Source: Nitzschia sp. DOCU1 (lineage: Eukaryota; Bacillariophyta; Bacillariophyceae; Bacillariales; Bacillariaceae). From it: a stretch of DNA of 64,000 nt. The first letter of the stretch is position 1. Every line of letters begins with the position of its first letter. Shown here piece after piece: positions 61,342-64,000 of this stretch. A model generated the notes under the pieces. It saw only the letters and a program-made list of their open reading frames with translations. It made no database searches and was not told the origin of the DNA. The stretch covers positions 372,001 to 436,000 of the forward strand of contig OX595989.1 of NCBI GenBank assembly GCA_951394045.1, read 5' to 3'. Position numbers and translations under genes: made by a program.

Positions 61342-61588
61342 TGTTACAATTCGGTAGTTCCTAGCTCGGCAGCTACTCGAATTGGGGCTCGACGAACTAG
61401 CTTGTTCTATAGTGAAATTAATGAGCTATTCAGTTTAGAGTGCAATGTAGAGTCCACCGCCTCTTAGAATTCGATTTCTCTCCATAGGCTTCTTAGAGAC
61501 TCTTCGAAATAGTTGTGTTGTAGCTCCTCTGAGTCAGTCGTATTTGAGTCGTGGAACTGGACTCGTGTTGAATCGTATTATTCCAACA
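61342..61588 (-). repeat. 5' LTR of copia-type element (247 bp)
   Basis: Identical by eye to 55475-55721; on the element's strand it starts TGTTGG. It is followed outward by CTCATC (61589-61594), the right target-site duplication. Confidence 0.93.
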
Positions 61589-61589
61589 C

Positions 61590-61607
61590 TCATCGTTTCC
61601 ACGATGA
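61590..61607. repeat. 7-bp inverted repeat at the LTR-element insertion site
   Basis: TCATCGT-TTCC-ACGATGA. Its left arm overlaps the target-site duplication, so the element inserted at or beside a small hairpin. Confidence 0.65.
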
Positions 61608-61774
61608 TGCGTTGACACAGAAAACACGGGGCGAGGCGAGGAAAGACTTACTGGTACCCTCCGCCATTGTTTCTTTGACTCTATCATGTTTGACCCGTTC
61701 TGTCTATCCTGCAACTCTTGCCGATAGCTGGTGGATTCCTTACGAGTTGTATCTACATTCACCGCAGCAGTAGT

Positions 61775-63673
61775 ATGAACAGATCAGCGGCGCCGTCTGA
61801 GGAACCACTGGCACTTGATGATGACGAAGGTAATAGAAGCTTCAGTCTGTTTACCGCTTCCATTGGCAGTTTAGTCCCCAACGCCAATGACCCGACGCTA
61901 TCAATGACGATGATTCAGACAGCACAAGGATTGCGTGACAATCATGCTCTGAGACGACTTCAAAAACTTCAAAATCGAAACAAAGCTGCTACTTCTACCG
62001 AGGGTGGCAAACAGTATGATACCTTTATTCTTCGCGGCCCTTACAACTTTGCCGCTAGTACAGAAGACGATGATGTATGGTATCAGCTCTTGGCGTTGAG
62101 CGCCACCGTGGCGTCGGCAATTGTCGAAGTCTTTACAGAAGAAGCCAAGCGAAAGAATAAGGGACAATGGAAGCAGCTTCAAATATGGGATTGTCATGTG
62201 AATGACGCTCTGATGCAAGTGCTACAGGCAGCCAGACGGTGGGGCCTTTTCTCGTCATGGAAATTTCGAAATTGTAGCCCATTGGCTACGCATCCCATAC
62301 TCAGTTCTATTGCTCTGGGCAATCCCTCCATGACGCATTTATGTCTAGATCGAGTCATTTTGGATCTCCCAGTGGCCAGATTTCTCCAGTCAATCTTGGA
62401 TACAAGATCTTCTAATATCACCACTACCGACAATGCTACATCAAGGACTCGTTTACTGCATTTGGAGCTTCGTGAGACCGTCACAATACAGAGCGATGAG
62501 GTCATTCCTATGTTTGCTCAAGGTCTAAAAGAGAATGATTCCTTGGTGGAGCTCACACTTATTGCCCTAAGCAAGCATCAGGCCATGTCGACCACGTTGG
62601 TGGACTCTCTCTTGGGTCATTGTGCCCTACAGACGCTCAATTTCTCCCGGAATTGCTTTTCGGAATCTACAATCATGGCGCTGGGTCGAATCCTGCACAA
62701 CCCTTCTTGTCGCATTTCATCATTCCATCTTGATAACTGCGAACTATTGACCCCAAGTGGCTACCTTGGGCCGCTCCGAGCAGAAGTAGTGGCCAAGGCC
62801 TTGGGGCAAGGAAGATGCGAATCGCTAAAGAAACTTTCCCTACAAGAAAATTGTGTATCGAGTCGAGATTTGCAAACGTTATTGCGAACTGTCTATTTCA
62901 ATTGTCCGAATCTTCTGGAGCTGAATCTTTTTCACAATCGCATTGAACGAATCCTGTGGAGCCAGACCGAACTTGCCGATGCGGAGGAAGAACTGTTGGC
63001 TGAACAGACAACAATGGTGGTAGAGAGCGAGCTATCGTCAGATAGTCCAGAAACACTAACGAACTCTTCGACGACGACAACAACAATACCAACCACAATT
63101 CCCAAGAATCGTCCTCCTTTACAAGCGCTGTGGCTGACACGGAATCCAGTACTGCACAACCGATTCCGGGCCCGGACTTGTTCGGAGAACGCGAATTTGG
63201 AACGCTTGCTAGTCGACTTTCCAGCACTTGGTGAAATTGTTCACCAAGGCCAAACGAACGCGCGCTATATGCAGTTTTCAGAGCGAATTCATGCGTTGTT
63301 GCCTTTTCAGTACACTACCCGCGGACATTTAGAAGAGGGCAAGCTTCCACTGTCCTTGTGGACCCGTGTCTTTGATCGAGTACCTCGCGGCATTGCGGCT
63401 ACTCAAATGCTATGGAACGGCGGTAAAGACGACCCGGGGAGCGATCGTCTATACTCGTGGTCCTGTCAAGCGTCGGTGTTATTTCAATTGCTTCGGCATC
63501 ATCCTTCGCTCATTACACGCGATACTTGCCAATTGTACTCGGGCGAAGACACAAAGCAAGGAACTGAATCAGAGTCGACATTACCATTTTGTAGGGACTT
63601 GGCAGCGCTGTTGGCCTTCAAGGCAAGAGCACAGCGAGAGGCTGCGCAGACAAAGCGAAGAAAGTTGCGATGA
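61775..63673 (+). CDS. Leucine-rich-repeat protein, larger paralogue
   Basis: 632 residues from the ATG at 61775 (the frame is open further upstream but only to a TTG at 61718). An acidic N-terminus precedes repeats from about 200: L-E-L-R-E-T-V, L-V-E-L-T-L-I-A-L, L-Q-T-L-N-F-S-R-N, I-S-S-F-H-L-D-N-C-E-L, L-K-K-L-S-L-Q-E-N, L-L-E-L-N-L-F-H-N. A Thr/Ser-rich insert (about 425-450) interrupts the repeats before L-Q-A-L-W-L-T-R-N-P. The C-terminal region has L-P-L-S-L-W-T-R-V-F-D-R-V, as in the gene at 39992, then V-L-F-Q-L-L-R-H-H-P. No signal or membrane span. The fresh LTR element lies directly in its upstream region, in opposite orientation, so its expression may be altered in this allele. 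Confidence 0.8.
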   Translation: MNRSAAPSEEPLALDDDEGNRSFSLFTASIGSLVPNANDPTLSMTMIQTAQGLRDNHALRRLQKLQNRNKAATSTEGGKQYDTFILRGPYNFAASTEDDDVWYQLLALSATVASAIVEVFTEEAKRKNKGQWKQLQIWDCHVNDALMQVLQAARRWGLFSSWKFRNCSPLATHPILSSIALGNPSMTHLCLDRVILDLPVARFLQSILDTRSSNITTTDNATSRTRLLHLELRETVTIQSDEVIPMFAQGLKENDSLVELTLIALSKHQAMSTTLVDSLLGHCALQTLNFSRNCFSESTIMALGRILHNPSCRISSFHLDNCELLTPSGYLGPLRAEVVAKALGQGRCESLKKLSLQENCVSSRDLQTLLRTVYFNCPNLLELNLFHNRIERILWSQTELADAEEELLAEQTTMVVESELSSDSPETLTNSSTTTTTIPTTIPKNRPPLQALWLTRNPVLHNRFRARTCSENANLERLLVDFPALGEIVHQGQTNARYMQFSERIHALLPFQYTTRGHLEEGKLPLSLWTRVFDRVPRGIAATQMLWNGGKDDPGSDRLYSWSCQASVLFQLLRHHPSLITRDTCQLYSGEDTKQGTESESTLPFCRDLAALLAFKARAQREAAQTKRRKLR

Positions 63674-63779
63674 AACCTTGTTGGAATACGCATTGTTGAT
63701 TGAAGAAGCGTCTTCTTCATTTGATTTGGAAGGCAACAACCATGCCCCCGCGCTTCCTACGCATTCGCGGTGAATCTCT

Positions 63780-64000
63780 GAGGAGCTCGGATGGCGTCTT
63801 CGGGCAACCGACGCTACGTCAAGCACCGAGTCCGCTACAGGTCGATTTAGGGGCTGAGCTCGGAAGTGTCAGAGCCCTGGTCGAACATGGTTCGCCTTGC
63901 CTTTGCCAACGTTGAGAGCTGTGGGATCAAGGTGCGAGGACGAGGACGCGATATTTTGGTCGAACTGGCTAGTTTATTTGGATGTACAGGCCTCGTTTAT
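63780..64000 (+). other. Possible start of a gene running off the window
   Basis: From an ATG at 63792 the frame reads M-A-S-S-G-N-R-R-Y-V-K-H-R-V-R-Y-R-S-I and stops at a TAG; the same frame is then open through M-V-R-L-A-F-A-N-V-E-S-C-G-I-K-V-R to the window end. It could be a split or intron-containing 5' end. Too short to identify. Confidence 0.25.

Larger units (their letters stand above)
55475..61588 (-). mobile_element. Complete Ty1/copia (CoDi-like) LTR retrotransposon, 6114 bp
   Basis: Two identical 247-bp LTRs enclose gag and pol in the copia order: protease region, integrase, reverse transcriptase, RNase H. The flanks carry CTCATC on both sides (55469-55474 and 61589-61594). No break is seen in either ORF. 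Identical LTRs mean very recent insertion. Gag and pol share one frame with a single UGA between them. The 5' LTR end lies 187 bp upstream of the start of the LRR gene on the other strand. Confidence 0.93.

Overview
The window looks like nuclear DNA of a diatom, probably a raphid pennate with a repeat-rich genome; this is inferred from gene content. The evidence is: genes with few, short spliceosomal introns (70-83 nt, GT-AG); plastid-type bipartite leaders with an aromatic residue after a hydrophobic signal (TA-WVAP in the Clp gene, HS-FSTS in the permease); a two-transmembrane nucleotide cyclase fused to a cyclic-nucleotide phosphodiesterase; a copia retrotransposon of the CoDi kind; and diatom-style leucine-rich-repeat proteins. 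I recognised no tRNA, rRNA or CRISPR locus.

Layout. 1-1987: no supportable gene. 1988-28198: gene-bearing region with a small mitochondrial-type membrane protein, an IQ/coiled-coil protein, a secreted modular GH16 glucanase, a second secreted putative glycosidase, a Lys/Glu repeat protein, a pterin-4a-carbinolamine dehydratase, a decayed GT60-type GlcNAc-transferase pseudogene, a long stretch without genes (13108-15653), a head-to-head pair of plastid-type genes (Hsp100/Clp ATPase and Trp/Tyr permease), an F-box/JmjC protein and the cyclase-phosphodiesterase. 29158-61594: a retroelement-rich region. It holds two different full-length non-LTR elements (29175-38124 and 43934-51673) and one copia LTR element (55475-61588), all on the minus strand and all with recognisable target-site duplications (17, 18 and 6 bp). 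Host genes sit between and around them: a TPR-like protein, an LRR protein, thiamine pyrophosphokinase and a membrane protein of unknown function. 61775-63673: a second LRR gene sharing a C-terminal motif with the first; the LTR element landed less than 200 bp upstream of its start codon.

How the parts relate. The two secreted glycosidases are on the same strand about 0.8 kb apart and could both act on extracellular or storage glucans, but co-function is only inferred. The Clp and permease genes share a 381-bp divergent promoter region and both carry plastid-type leaders. The retroelements are the most informative part of the window. The LTR element is young (LTRs identical by eye, both ORFs open, gag and pol in one frame separated by a single UGA). 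The first non-LTR element has its ORF1 broken by a 7-bp tandem duplication. The second has ORF1 and ORF2 overlapping by ATGA and ends in a T tract rather than an A tail.
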